Shown piece after piece: positions 24,652 through 33,720 of a stretch of DNA of 64,000 bases. The position numbers were made by a program, and so were the translations under genes. Position 1 is the stretch's first letter; each line of letters starts with the position of its first letter. The DNA lies in the NCBI RefSeq assembly GCF_047238345.1, contig NZ_JBDFMQ010000001.1:2542001-2606000 (forward strand), read 5' to 3'. The notes beneath the pieces were generated by a model. That model did no database searches, was not told the origin of the DNA, and saw only the letters and a list, made by a program, of their open reading frames with translations. This DNA is from Shouchella sp047238345. GTDB taxonomy: Bacteria > Bacillota > Bacilli > Bacillales > Bacillaceae_D.

Positions 24652-27078
24652 CTATGAGCGTAATTTCGCTTGATACGTGTCCATTAACGCTTGAAGCACC
24701 TGATCGTGCTGTGCCTGCACTTCCTCATCTGTTAGAGTACGTTCATCATGTCGATACGTTAATGAGAACGCAACGGATTTTTTCCCTTCCTCTAGATGTT
24801 CGCCTTCGTATAAGTCAAACAACATCACGTGGTTTAATAAATCTCCTCCGTTAGAACGAATGACTGTTGTGAGGTCAGCAACTGGAATCGTTTTATCAAC
24901 AACGAGGGCAATATCACGGACAATTGCCGGAAATTTCGGCACGCCTTGATAAGCGGTCGTTTCATTCGCTGATGTCACAAGCCCTTCAAGTTTTAACTCA
25001 AATACGTAGGCTTCATCCATATCCCACTCAGCTTGTAAAGCAGGGTGAACCTGACCAATTACGCCGATCGCAACGCCATCAAACAAGATCTCAGCCGTAC
25101 GACCTGGATGAAAATCTTGTTGCTCAGTCTGCTTAAACGCTATACGATCCGTTAAAGCAAGTTCAGCAAACACTTTCTCTAACATTCCTTTTAATAAAAA
25201 GAAATCGCTTTGCTTCTTCTCTGCTTGCCACATGTGGTTCAGGAACGTACCGCTTATTAAACCAGCTAACCGTTCTTCTTCTTTAGGTAATTCCGTCAAG
25301 ATTGTTTCTTCAGTTAAGAACACGGATCCTAATTCATAGATGAAAAGGTCTTGATTTCGATGGCTACGATTATGCGCTGCAATGTCAAATAAATGTGGCA
25401 ACAAACTTGTTCGCATAACACTGCGCTCTTCACTCATTGGCTTATCAATTCGAATTGGCTCATAACCATCCTCAACGAAACGAGCTGCTTTTTTCGGACT
25501 TGTTAATGAATAGCTGATTACATCTGATAGACCGGCACCGCTAAGGGCACGTTGAATTTGTGAACGTACGGCTTGCTTCCATGAACGCTTTCCTTGCGTT
25601 GTCGTTCCTAGCGGAAGCGTTGATGGGATGTTGTCGTACCCATGGATCCGCGCCACTTCTTCATACAAATCTTCTTTGATTAAAAGGTCTTTTCGACGTT
25701 GTGGAATTGATACAACAAGATCTTGGTCCACTTTTTCGCAAGGTAGCTGGAGACGCCCCATAATGCCAGCCACTTCAGAAATGGTTAATTCTGTTCCTAA
25801 GCGATGGTTCATTTGCTCTAAGTTTAACGAAATCGTTGTTTCTTTTTTATTGCGGTGATCTTGAGTTACTTCGCCACTTAAAAGTTGCCCACCAGCAAGT
25901 TCTTGGATTAAATAAGCTGCTCTTCTAGCTGCTTCTCCGATTCTTCCTTCATTGATTCCTTTTTCAAATCGTGCACTTGAGTCACTGCGAACATTGCTTA
26001 GCTTTGAAGATTTTCGAACGAGAGCAGGTGAAAATGAAGCTGCTTCTAGTACAACGGTTGTCGTCGTATCTGTTACTTCAGAATCTAGCCCTCCCATGAC
26101 TCCTGCTAATGCAACCGGCTCTTTCCCGTTTGTAATCACAAGTTGTTCACTAGCTAACGTTCGTTCAATCCCATCTAATGTCGTAAACGCTTCACCCTCT
26201 GTTGCGCGGCGAACGTGAATTTCACCTGTTCCAAGCGCATGAAAATCGAATGCATGGAGCGGCTGTCCATATTCAAGCAGTACATAGTTCGTAATATCAA
26301 CCACATTGCTAATCGGACGTATCCCTGCTGCCATTAGACGATTTTGTAGCCAGGCTGGAGACGGACCAATGGTCACATTCTTAATAACAAGGGCTTGATA
26401 ATACGGTGTGTCTTCAGCATCTTCCACGTGTACACGAATGTGCTCTTCCGCCGTTTCTTTTATTTCTCGCGCTTTAATTTTAGGCATTTTCACAGGTCGA
26501 TCGTACAATGCCGCTAATTCATAAGCCACGCCAATCATATGCATACAGTCTGAACGATTCGCTGTTAAATCAAGTTCAAGCACACGATCGTGTAAGGCCA
26601 TAGCGGATAAAACATCGTCGCCAGGCTCTACTTCTGCCGCCTCTGGAAAAACATAAATGCCTTCTGCATAGCGCTTCGGAACAAGCTTCCCTTCTATTCC
26701 TAACTCTTGCAACGAACAGATCATCCCTTGAGAAAGCTGACCTCTTAATTTCGCCTTCTTAATCTTCACATCTCCTGGTAAGCGTGCTCCTACTTTTGCA
26801 ACTGCAACGTACTGACCAGCATCGACATTTGGCGCACCGCATACGATTTGCACATGCTCCTCTTCACCAATGTCTACTTGGCACACATTCAGCTTGTCAG
26901 CATCAGGATGTTGTTCTTTTGCGGTCACATACCCAACTACAACGTTGCTTGCGCCTTTATTCCGATCGTGAATAAAATCAATTTCGATCCCACTTCGCGT
27001 CATTTTCTCCGCAATCTCTTCTGGCGTGACATCATGAAGCTCAATGTACTCTTGCAACCAATCGTATGAAACTAACAT
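24652..27078 (-). CDS. pheT: Phenylalanine-tRNA ligase beta subunit
   Basis: The 808-residue subunit forms the alpha2-beta2 enzyme with PheS. It has the N-terminal EMAP/tRNA-binding domain (VVVGYVTAKEQHPDADKLNVCQVDIG, residues 45-150), the B3/B4 editing domain (about 210-400), the B5 domain and the catalytic-like core, and the C-terminal ferredoxin-fold anticodon-binding domain (FPAIVRDIALVVDKTIPVADL). It follows pheS by 14 bases and shares its T-box leader. Confidence 0.97.
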   Translation of the reverse strand: MLVSYDWLQEYIELHDVTPEEIAEKMTRSGIEIDFIHDRNKGASNVVVGYVTAKEQHPDADKLNVCQVDIGEEEHVQIVCGAPNVDAGQYVAVAKVGARLPGDVKIKKAKLRGQLSQGMICSLQELGIEGKLVPKRYAEGIYVFPEAAEVEPGDDVLSAMALHDRVLELDLTANRSDCMHMIGVAYELAALYDRPVKMPKIKAREIKETAEEHIRVHVEDAEDTPYYQALVIKNVTIGPSPAWLQNRLMAAGIRPISNVVDITNYVLLEYGQPLHAFDFHALGTGEIHVRRATEGEAFTTLDGIERTLASEQLVITNGKEPVALAGVMGGLDSEVTDTTTTVVLEAASFSPALVRKSSKLSNVRSDSSARFEKGINEGRIGEAARRAAYLIQELAGGQLLSGEVTQDHRNKKETTISLNLEQMNHRLGTELTISEVAGIMGRLQLPCEKVDQDLVVSIPQRRKDLLIKEDLYEEVARIHGYDNIPSTLPLGTTTQGKRSWKQAVRSQIQRALSGAGLSDVISYSLTSPKKAARFVEDGYEPIRIDKPMSEERSVMRTSLLPHLFDIAAHNRSHRNQDLFIYELGSVFLTEETILTELPKEEERLAGLISGTFLNHMWQAEKKQSDFFLLKGMLEKVFAELALTDRIAFKQTEQQDFHPGRTAEILFDGVAIGVIGQVHPALQAEWDMDEAYVFELKLEGLVTSANETTAYQGVPKFPAIVRDIALVVDKTIPVADLTTVIRSNGGDLLNHVMLFDLYEGEHLEEGKKSVAFSLTYRHDERTLTDEEVQAQHDQVLQALMDTYQAKLRS

Positions 27079-27092
27079 TTATCTCTCTCCCC

Positions 27093-28127
27093 TCACTTTG
27101 TTTGAAATTGTTGTAAAAACCGAACATCATTCGTGTAAAACTGACGAATGTCATCAATATCGTATTTAAGCATGGCTAGTCGTTCTACGCCCATTCCAAA
27201 TGCAAAACCGCTATATTCGTTTGGATCAAAGCCGCTCATTTCTAATACACGTGGATGAACCATCCCGGCACCTAATACTTCAATCCATCCAGACTGCTTA
27301 CATACACGACACCCTTGCCCTTTACAAATACCGCACGATACATCAATTTCAACAGATGGCTCCGTAAAAGGAAAAAAGCTTGGACGCAAACGAATGTCAC
27401 GATCTTGGCCGAAAAATTGTTTTGCGAATAACTCTAACACGCCTTTTAAATCACTCATGCGGACATCTTTATCCACATACAATCCCTCTGTTTGCATGAA
27501 TTGATGGGAATGAGTAGCATCATCATCATCACGACGGAATACTTTTCCGGGGACGATTACTTTGACAGGCCCTTTCCCTTCATGAACTTCCATTGTTCTC
27601 GCTTGTACTGGCGATGTCTGTGTACGCAATAACAACTCTTCCGTAATGTAGAAAGAATCTTGCATATCACGAGCAGGGTGTTCTTTTGGCAAGTTCAACG
27701 CTTCGAAATTGTAATAATCGGTTTCAATTTCCGGACCTTCCCCTACCGAGAAACCCATTCCAAGAAAAATATCTTCAATTTCCTTCACAACACTGTTTAA
27801 TGGGTGCACGGTTCCTTGTTTTACTTCTCTTCCAGGTAACGTGACATCTATGGTCTCCGACTTCAACTTTTGTTCCATTGCTGCAGAAGCCATTGTCTCC
27901 ATCTTCGCATCTATTGCTGTTTTAATGTCGTCTCGGACAACATTTGCTAACGCACCAATAACAGGACGTTCTTCTGCTGATAATTTGCCCATCCCACGTA
28001 ATACTTCCGTGATCGGTCCTTTTTTTCCTAAGTATGCCACGCGCACATCTTGTAGTTCTTTTTCTGATTGCGCGCCTTCAATTTTTGTTAACGCTTCTTG
28101 TTTTAAAGCCTCTAATTGATCTCGCAT
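27093..28127 (-). CDS. pheS: Phenylalanine-tRNA ligase alpha subunit
   Basis: The 344-residue catalytic subunit charges tRNA-Phe. It has an N-terminal coiled coil (1-85) and class II motifs: HPLNSVVKEIEDIFLGMGFSV (motif 1), GKVFRRDDDDATHSHQFMQTEG (motif 2) and GMGVERLAMLKYDI (motif 3). The ATG at 28127 follows a GGAGG site and gives the same length as B. subtilis PheS. It is preceded by a T-box leader with a Phe specifier. Confidence 0.97.
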   Translation of the reverse strand: MRDQLEALKQEALTKIEGAQSEKELQDVRVAYLGKKGPITEVLRGMGKLSAEERPVIGALANVVRDDIKTAIDAKMETMASAAMEQKLKSETIDVTLPGREVKQGTVHPLNSVVKEIEDIFLGMGFSVGEGPEIETDYYNFEALNLPKEHPARDMQDSFYITEELLLRTQTSPVQARTMEVHEGKGPVKVIVPGKVFRRDDDDATHSHQFMQTEGLYVDKDVRMSDLKGVLELFAKQFFGQDRDIRLRPSFFPFTEPSVEIDVSCGICKGQGCRVCKQSGWIEVLGAGMVHPRVLEMSGFDPNEYSGFAFGMGVERLAMLKYDIDDIRQFYTNDVRFLQQFQTK

Positions 28128-28147
28128 CGTATAGCCTCCTTTGTAGT

Positions 28148-28403
28148 TCAAGACACAAAAAAAGAGCCTCCATCCCCATGGAAAGGGACGAAAGCTCGTG
28201 GTACCACCCTTAGTTTACATACGTAAAACGTTGACTTCATTCTTATAACGGCTCAGCACCGGATTCATCCTTTAAAGACGACAGCTCAAGAGTGAATTCG
28301 GCTCATCCGTTCCTTGATGTTGCTTCCAGTCATGGCAACATCTCCCTGTAAGGTGGTTTCAAACGTACTACTCTCCATCATTGCTTTTCATTGTATTTAA
28401 TTG
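28148..28403 (-). promoter_or_regulatory. T-box riboswitch of pheST (Phe)
   Basis: On the minus strand the leader ends with the T-box AAGGGTGGTACCACG (28197-28211), then a terminator hairpin (28164-28197) followed by seven T residues. An AGTA S-turn motif and a GGAAGCAAC apical segment suggest Stem I. The candidate specifier codon is TTC at 28294-28296, followed by A, fitting phenylalanine. Uncharged tRNA-Phe should stabilise the antiterminator and switch on pheST. Confidence 0.9.
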
Positions 28404-28409
28404 TCCTCT

Positions 28410-28438
28410 ATTATAATCAACTTACACGACAGTTGCAA
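28410..28438 (-). promoter_or_regulatory. Sigma-A promoter of pheST
   Basis: TTGCAA (28433-28438), 17 bases, TATAAT (28410-28415) on the minus strand, just before the T-box leader. Confidence 0.75.
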
Positions 28439-28440
28439 GG

Positions 28441-29184
28441 TTACCTTTGTAAAGAAAACAATAAGATCCCAGTTGCGATTCCAACGTTTAGCGATTCTGC
28501 CCGTTCTTGTATCGGGATGTAAACATTCTCTGTTGTTTTCTCAAGCAAAGAAGGTTGAACGCCTTCACCTTCATTTCCAACAAGCAAAGCAAACGATTCG
28601 TACGTGACGTTTTTATCTAACGGCTTAGCATTTGTTAGAGCTGTTCCGATAACCGGTGTATTCACGTCTTTACAAGCATCAATCCACTGGTGTAAATCAC
28701 CATGATAAACAGGAAGATGAAACAGCGCTCCTTGAGTAGAACGAATGACTTTGTCATTATATAAATCAACGGTACCTTTTCCGCATACAACCGCTGTGGC
28801 ATTCATCGCCAACGCCGTTCTAATAATGGTACCAACATTCCCAGGATCTTGAAGACGATCTAACAATACATACGTTCCCGAAAAAGAATCAGGCTGCTTC
28901 CAGTTTTTCTTTTTACAAACTGCAATCATCCCTTGTGAAGATTCAGTTTGCGATAATTCCTTCATCACTACAGGAGTGACATAGAATACATCGCCAGAAA
29001 AAGACATACGCCATTCTTCTCGAGTCGTGATAATAGCATCAATATCAACATTTGCCGCGATCGCTTCTTCTACAAGGTGTTCTCCTTCAATTAAAAATAA
29101 CCCGCTTTGTTCTCGTCCCTTTTTTGTATGAAGCTTCTTCCAAGCTTTTATTCGTTCATTTTTTGTTGACTCAATCGTTTTCAA
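28441..29184 (-). CDS. ysgA: SpoU-type rRNA 2'-O-methyltransferase (YsgA-like)
   Basis: The 247-residue enzyme has an N-terminal RNA-binding domain (ESTKNERIKAWKKLHTKKGREQSG) and a C-terminal SPOUT knot domain with motif 1 LDRLQDPGNVGTIIRTALAM, motif 2 LLVGNEGEGVQP and motif 3 IPIQERAESLNVGIATGIL. It methylates a ribose in rRNA using S-adenosylmethionine; the B. subtilis homologue acts on 23S rRNA. It lies upstream of pheST and divergent from sspI, as in B. subtilis. Confidence 0.9.
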   Translation of the reverse strand: MKTIESTKNERIKAWKKLHTKKGREQSGLFLIEGEHLVEEAIAANVDIDAIITTREEWRMSFSGDVFYVTPVVMKELSQTESSQGMIAVCKKKNWKQPDSFSGTYVLLDRLQDPGNVGTIIRTALAMNATAVVCGKGTVDLYNDKVIRSTQGALFHLPVYHGDLHQWIDACKDVNTPVIGTALTNAKPLDKNVTYESFALLVGNEGEGVQPSLLEKTTENVYIPIQERAESLNVGIATGILLFSLQR

Positions 29185-29237
29185 GCGTTTGCCCTCACTT
29201 TATCCAATCACTTCTAACTAAAGAATAGCTGGTTTTG

Positions 29238-29269
29238 TACATAATTACTAGCCCAATTGAGCCATACTA
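29238..29269 (+). promoter_or_regulatory. Candidate sigma-G promoter of sspI
   Basis: CATACTA (29263-29269) is the exact sigma-G -10 consensus and TACATA (29238-29243) lies 19 bases upstream, close to the -35 pattern TGMATR. sspI is a forespore gene in B. subtilis. Confidence 0.65.
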
Positions 29270-29301
29270 TCCATGATTCATTTACTTTAGGAGGTTGTCA
29301 A

Positions 29302-29508
29302 ATGGGATTTAATTTACGTGGTGCAATTATGTCTAATATCCAAGGATCAAGTCAAGAAGATGTTGAAGCTACGATCTTAGACGCCATTCAAAGCGGCGAA
29401 GAAAAAATGCTTCCTGGCCTCGGGGTTCTCTTTGAAGTCTATTGGCAACAAGCCGATGAATCGACTAAAGATCAGCTCTGTGCTGAGATTAGTAAAGGGT
29501 TGAATTAA
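29302..29508 (+). CDS. sspI: Small acid-soluble spore protein I
   Basis: The 68-residue spore core protein matches SspI: NLRGAIMSNIQGSSQEDVEATILDAIQSGEEKMLPGLGVLFEVYWQQA. It is made in the forespore and its role is unknown. The ATG follows a GGAGG site; the 15-codon upstream extension contains the promoter. It ends at a strong terminator. Confidence 0.95.
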   Translation: MGFNLRGAIMSNIQGSSQEDVEATILDAIQSGEEKMLPGLGVLFEVYWQQADESTKDQLCAEISKGLN

Positions 29509-29510
29509 AA

Positions 29511-29537
29511 AAAGCGAGCGATTCCGCTCGCTTTTTT
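29511..29537. terminator. Terminator after sspI
   Basis: A perfect GCGAGCG/CGCTCGC stem with loop ATTC and flanking A and T runs. Confidence 0.9.
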
Positions 29538-29614
29538 CTATTGCTTTTGCCGTGACTATTCAGAGTGACAAGCGCATAAGATGAAAGCATGTCTGTCTTC
29601 GAAAGGAAGATCCT

Positions 29615-29797
29615 ATGCTTTATCGGTGGTTTTTTTCACTTGTTGCGCTTGTATTACTCGCTTATAGTGTATGGTTTATGTTTCAACATCCAATGGATAC
29701 ATACGGCTTTCGTGGATTTCGTTTTTTTCTGTTCATGCTACATGTCAGTATTTTTCTATATGGGATTGACTTAATTCGCAATCGATCGTACCAATAA
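29615..29797 (+). CDS. Small putative membrane protein, 60 residues
   Basis: An ATG five bases after AAAGGAAG opens a 60-codon frame: MLYRWFFSLVALVLLAYSV, then FRFFLFMLHVSIFLYGIDLI, ending with basic residues (RNRSYQ). Two hydrophobic stretches (about residues 5-22 and 36-54) are separated by a short polar turn. I do not recognise the family. An overlapping 61-codon frame from 29589 is also hydrophobic but has no ribosome site. It is isolated between the sspI terminator and a convergent membrane gene. Confidence 0.6.
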   Translation: MLYRWFFSLVALVLLAYSVWFMFQHPMDTYGFRGFRFFLFMLHVSIFLYGIDLIRNRSYQ

Positions 29798-29804
29798 TGA
29801 TTGA

Positions 29805-30089
29805 TTAATTCATGTAAACAACGTTCATTAAAATCATTAACACAATGACACTCAAGCCAATTAATACCCATGGAGCTAATTTCCACTTTCCCGGTTCTCC
29901 CCTGCCAATTGAAGCCAAACTAAATCCTACCCCTGCGAATAGAACGAGTAAAGCAATCGATCCTAACGCATTCGTTACCCATGCAGGAAACGTTGTTGCA
30001 AACCCCGTAGCAAGGAAAACTGTAAAAACACTTAACATAATCGCAGAAATGAACGTTAAAACAAATGACCATTTACCAAACACATTCAT
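29805..30089 (-). CDS. Hypothetical three-helix membrane protein
   Basis: The 94-residue protein has three predicted membrane segments (about 8-30, 38-58 and 70-92), with the polar loop SIGRGEPGKWKLAP before the last. I do not recognise the family. It starts only 16 bases after the ysdC stop on the same strand, so it is probably the second gene of that transcript. It converges on the 60-residue membrane protein gene with an eight-base gap and no clear terminator. Confidence 0.75.
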   Translation of the reverse strand: MNVFGKWSFVLTFISAIMLSVFTVFLATGFATTFPAWVTNALGSIALLVLFAGVGFSLASIGRGEPGKWKLAPWVLIGLSVIVLMILMNVVYMN

Positions 30090-30104
30090 GATAGAACTCC
30101 CTTT

Positions 30105-31172
30105 TTAGCCAAACGTTAACTGTTTTACCGAGTCTGCGTCTAATTTTTTGATAACTTCAACGAGTAATTTCACCGTATTCTCATAATCGTCTCGGTGAAG
30201 AATGCCTGCATGCGTATGAATGTAACGCGTCGCCACTGTAATGGATAATGCAGGTACACCGTTTGCCGTTAAGTGAATAGATCCAGAATCCGTTCCGCCA
30301 CCAGCTAATGAATCGTATTGGTACGGAATCTTGTTCTCATCTGCGGTATTGACTACGAGATCACGAAGTTCTCTATGAGGTATCATAGACGCATCAAACA
30401 GAATAATTTGCGGGCCTTTACCAAGGGTTCCTTCTCCTTTTGTACCTGGTGTATCAGCACCAATTCCAACATCTACGCCGAAGCCGATATCTGGTTGTAT
30501 TGCATGTGCACTTGTTTTAGCCCCTCTTAATCCAACCTCTTCTTGTACTGTACCTACCCCATAAACAATATTTGGATGTTGTTCGTCCTGTAGTTGTTTT
30601 AACACATCAATGGCAATGGCGCAGCCAATTCGGTTATCCCACGCTTTAGCCATCAGCATCTTTTCATTATTCATAACAGTAAATTCACAAACAGGAACAA
30701 TCGGATCACCTGGTGTAACACCGAATTCTGCTGCTTCTTCTTTTGAACTTGCACCTACATCAATAAACATGTCTTTAATATCAACAGGTTTTTTTCTCGC
30801 TTCAGGCGTTAAAACATGTGGTGGTTTTGATCCAATAACCCCTGTCACATTTCCTTTTTTTGTCATGATGGTTACTCGTTGTGCAAGCATCACTTGGCCC
30901 CACCAACCACCAATTGTTTGGAAACGTATAAATCCTTTATCATCAATTGTTGTCACCATAAAGCCGATTTCGTCTAAATGGCCTGCAATCATAATTTTAG
31001 GGCCATTTTCATTACCGACTTTCTTCGCAATTAAGCTCCCAAGATGATCGGTTTCAATCGTGTCTGCATAAGGCGTTATGTATGATTTCATCACATCTCT
31101 TGCTTCTTTTTCAAAACCAGAAATCCCATTTGCATCAGTTAAATCTTTTAACATCTGTAACGTTTGATCCAC
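30105..31172 (-). CDS. ysdC: M42-family aminopeptidase (YsdC-like)
   Basis: The 355-residue metallo-aminopeptidase has the M42 dinuclear metal site: AGHLDEIGFMV (His-x-Asp), KAWDNRIGCAIAIDVL, GTVQEEVGLRGAKT (catalytic Glu pair), FGVDVGIG and the C-terminal His near RYIHTHAGI. It removes N-terminal residues from peptides in the cytoplasm as a dodecamer in related enzymes. I chose the GTG at 31172 eight bases after AAGGAG; upstream codons look non-coding. Confidence 0.92.
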   Translation of the reverse strand: MDQTLQMLKDLTDANGISGFEKEARDVMKSYITPYADTIETDHLGSLIAKKVGNENGPKIMIAGHLDEIGFMVTTIDDKGFIRFQTIGGWWGQVMLAQRVTIMTKKGNVTGVIGSKPPHVLTPEARKKPVDIKDMFIDVGASSKEEAAEFGVTPGDPIVPVCEFTVMNNEKMLMAKAWDNRIGCAIAIDVLKQLQDEQHPNIVYGVGTVQEEVGLRGAKTSAHAIQPDIGFGVDVGIGADTPGTKGEGTLGKGPQIILFDASMIPHRELRDLVVNTADENKIPYQYDSLAGGGTDSGSIHLTANGVPALSITVATRYIHTHAGILHRDDYENTVKLLVEVIKKLDADSVKQLTFG

Positions 31173-31275
31173 TTTTAGCACTCCTTCAATTATCATTATC
31201 TGTAGTATAGCGAAATTTCTTTTTTTCAACAAACGTTTAGTAGACAAGTTCAGCGGGAAACTTTATAACTAATAA

Positions 31276-31302
31276 TGAAACCTAACGATCTCTTTACACG
31301 TA
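31276..31302 (+). promoter_or_regulatory. Candidate sigma-W promoter of ysdB
   Basis: TGAAAC (31276-31281) and CGTA (31299-31302) are 17 bases apart, the signature of sigma-W ECF promoters. B. subtilis ysdB is a sigma-W gene, which supports the call. Confidence 0.75.
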
Positions 31303-31341
31303 TGCATAAAAAGAGGACGATTTTGAGAGGAGCTGCTTGTT

Positions 31342-31740
31342 ATGCTTGTGATTCTATTTCAGATCCTAATGATCACAGCTATTATTGTTATTGCTTATAG
31401 CCTCATTAAATATACATTAAAGCCAGAAAGAAAACTCTCTAAGGCACAAGAGAAGCGTGAATTTTATTTTCTTGATGATGAAGATAACGTCAGAAAAAAT
31501 TTTTTCATTACGTATAAAGGACTCATGTTTGAAGGGGAAAAATATCTTGAGGCTACTTCTGATTCCTTTGACGTCACCCGTATCCAGATGCACACAGATA
31601 CCCATACGTTAAAAGGCTTTCGCTATGAAGATTTCCATTTTCTTGAGGAAGAGATTCGAATTCGCTATCCGCAAGCAGTGATTGAATGGAACCAGCCTGT
31701 AAAAGCATTTATAAAGAATTCGACCCTTACAAATAATTGA
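31342..31740 (+). CDS. ysdB: Sigma-W-controlled protein YsdB
   Basis: The 132-residue protein has one N-terminal membrane helix (residues 3-24) followed by a cytoplasmic part with KAQEKREFYFLDDEDNVRKNFFITYKGLMFEGEKYLEA. It resembles YsdB of B. subtilis, a member of the envelope-stress sigma-W regulon with unknown activity. It follows a candidate sigma-W promoter and a GAGAGGAG ribosome site, and ends at a terminator shared with the symporter gene. Confidence 0.82.
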   Translation: MLVILFQILMITAIIVIAYSLIKYTLKPERKLSKAQEKREFYFLDDEDNVRKNFFITYKGLMFEGEKYLEATSDSFDVTRIQMHTDTHTLKGFRYEDFHFLEEEIRIRYPQAVIEWNQPVKAFIKNSTLTNN

Positions 31741-31748
31741 TCTAAGAA

Positions 31749-31781
31749 AAGAAGCGATCGACTCTAAGCCGAACGCTTCTT
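31749..31781. terminator. Bidirectional terminator between ysdB and the symporter
   Basis: AGAAGCG (31750-31756) pairs with CGCTTCT (31774-31780), flanked by A-rich and T-rich sequence for the two convergent genes. Confidence 0.65.
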
Positions 31782-31798
31782 ATTTATTACGATCTGGT

Positions 31799-33325
31799 TT
31801 ATTCTGCTTTTTTCAACCCTACGTTTGCTCGAACTTTTACTTCTGCGTACTTTTGCTCATTTCGTTCTTTCGAAAGGAATGTACCGACAATTCCACCTAA
31901 AAAGCCGATTGGCACAGAAATGATTGCTGGATTCGTTAAATCAATTAACGGTTCACCTGTAATAAATGCCCCACCATCTGCTCGGATTACATTTGGACTA
32001 ACTGCAACTAAAAAGAGAGCAGACAGTAATCCCGATAACATCGCCGTAATCGCTCCAGCTGTATTAAACCGCTTCCAATAAATGGTGTACACAATAACTG
32101 GTAAATTTGCACTCGCCGCTACACAAAAAGCTAATGCTACTAAAAACGCCACATTTAGATTTTGCGCGAATAGCGCCAGCGCAATAGAAAGAATAGCGAC
32201 AGTTACAGATGCAAGTCTTGCTGCAACAACTTCCTGCTTTGGCGTTGCTTTGCCTTTTTTAACGATCTGTCCGTAGACATCGTGAGCAAAAGCAGAAGCT
32301 CCTGATAAAACGAGCCCTGCTACCACTGCCAAAATTGTTGCAAATGCTACAGCGGCTACAAAAGACATAAATAGTTCGCCACCAAGTTCTTGTGCTAACA
32401 ATGGAGCCGCCATATTTCCAGCCGGGTTCGCTTCCATAATGGCTTCTGAACCTACAAATGCAGCAGCACCAAATCCTAAGAAAATCGTCAAAAGATAGAA
32501 AATGCCAACGATCCAAGTAGCCGTCACAACAGAACTTCTCGCGGTTTTCGCATCTCGGACTGTAAAGAAACGCATTAAAATGTGCGGAAGTCCCGCCGTA
32601 CCAAGCACTAATGCAAGCATTAATGATATTGAATCAATCGGTGCTCTTCCTTGACCACCAGGATTCAAAAATCCTGATCCTTCATTGGCACTAACTGTTG
32701 AAAACATTTCTAAAATGTTGAAATTAAATTGAATCAGCACCATGATTGAAATGAGAACAGTTGCGATCATGAGAAGTGCCGCTTTTACAATTTGTACCCA
32801 GCTCGTTGCAGTCATGCCACCAAACAATACGTACGTTGTCATCATGACTCCAACTAATAACACTGCCCACGTGTAAGGGATATCAAATAATAATTGGATG
32901 AGTGCTCCCGCCCCTACTAACTGTGCAATCATGTAAAACACAACGATGGTAATTGTACTTCCAGCCGCAACACCACGAACTTTCCTTGCATCAAAGCGAG
33001 AGTGAATCATATCGGCAAGAGTGTATTTACCAAGATTACGCAATGGCTCAGCGACAATAAACATCACAACAAGATACGCTACTAAATAGCCAATGCTGTA
33101 GAAAAACCCATCAAAGCCGAATAATGCAATTGCCCCTGCAATCCCTAAAAACGAAGCCGCAGACAAATAATCCCCTGCAATGGCAAGTCCATTTTGCCAA
33201 CCAGTTAAGCCGCCACCAGCTGTATAAAATTCACTCGCTGTTTTCGTTCGTTTTGCCGCAAAATATGTAATAACAAGGGTAAGCGCAACGATTGCTAAAA
33301 ACAAAGAAATAACTGCTATATTCAT
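31799..33325 (-). CDS. actP: Sodium:solute symporter, acetate/monocarboxylate type
   Basis: The 508-residue protein has about 13 transmembrane helices and the SSS family start AAKRTKTASEFYTAGGGLTGWQNGLAIAGDYLSAASFLGI. It resembles ActP/YwcA/MctC, which take up acetate and other short organic acids with sodium or protons. The upstream DUF485 gene overlaps its ATG by four bases, the standard pairing for this branch. The exact substrate is inference. The shared promoter contains a cre site, as expected for uptake of a poor carbon source. Confidence 0.9.
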   Translation of the reverse strand: MNIAVISLFLAIVALTLVITYFAAKRTKTASEFYTAGGGLTGWQNGLAIAGDYLSAASFLGIAGAIALFGFDGFFYSIGYLVAYLVVMFIVAEPLRNLGKYTLADMIHSRFDARKVRGVAAGSTITIVVFYMIAQLVGAGALIQLLFDIPYTWAVLLVGVMMTTYVLFGGMTATSWVQIVKAALLMIATVLISIMVLIQFNFNILEMFSTVSANEGSGFLNPGGQGRAPIDSISLMLALVLGTAGLPHILMRFFTVRDAKTARSSVVTATWIVGIFYLLTIFLGFGAAAFVGSEAIMEANPAGNMAAPLLAQELGGELFMSFVAAVAFATILAVVAGLVLSGASAFAHDVYGQIVKKGKATPKQEVVAARLASVTVAILSIALALFAQNLNVAFLVALAFCVAASANLPVIVYTIYWKRFNTAGAITAMLSGLLSALFLVAVSPNVIRADGGAFITGEPLIDLTNPAIISVPIGFLGGIVGTFLSKERNEQKYAEVKVRANVGLKKAE

Positions 33326-33648
33326 AGGCTAACCCTCCCTTTCTCTTCATTTTCCTCAATCACTTTATCTGCAAGCTTATCGAATCGAGCGGCTTTTTTT
33401 ACATATAGAATACAAAGTGTCCAAGTCATAATAAATTGCGCAACAGCTAGGACCCATGCCCACGTAATCTCACCAATGACCTGTCCCGTTAAGAGGTCCG
33501 TATAAACAGCTAATACAGGCAAAGAAAAATAAAAGATCATAAAGAAAATAATTGAAGGGATTAAAAATGCTTTTTTCTCTTTCATCAATTGCCTAAATGA
33601 AGAACTCTTCTCCACTTTCTCATAATACGTATCCTGTTTTTTTCTCAT
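33322..33648 (-). CDS. DUF485 membrane protein, partner of the symporter
   Basis: The 108-residue protein has two membrane helices (about residues 35-55 and 70-90) and the DUF485 pattern SSSFRQLMKEKKAFLIPSIIFFMIFYFSLPVLAVY. DUF485 proteins (YjcH, YwcB) are nearly always encoded before ActP-type symporters; their role is not settled. I used the ATG at 33648 after AGGAGAGG; the eight-codon extension lacks a good site. The stop overlaps the actP start (ATGA). Confidence 0.9.
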   Translation of the reverse strand: MRKKQDTYYEKVEKSSSFRQLMKEKKAFLIPSIIFFMIFYFSLPVLAVYTDLLTGQVIGEITWAWVLAVAQFIMTWTLCILYVKKAARFDKLADKVIEENEEKGRVSL

Positions 33649-33720
33649 AAAACCTCTCCTCCATTCATTCAACGCTTAGACTGATTTTCTTTGTCCTCCT
33701 TCACATATATGAATATACTT

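Noticed and set aside
29589..29774. 61-codon frame overlapping the 60-codon membrane gene
   Set aside because: Hydrophobic only because it shares T-rich sequence; it lacks the AAAGGAAG site that serves the other frame.
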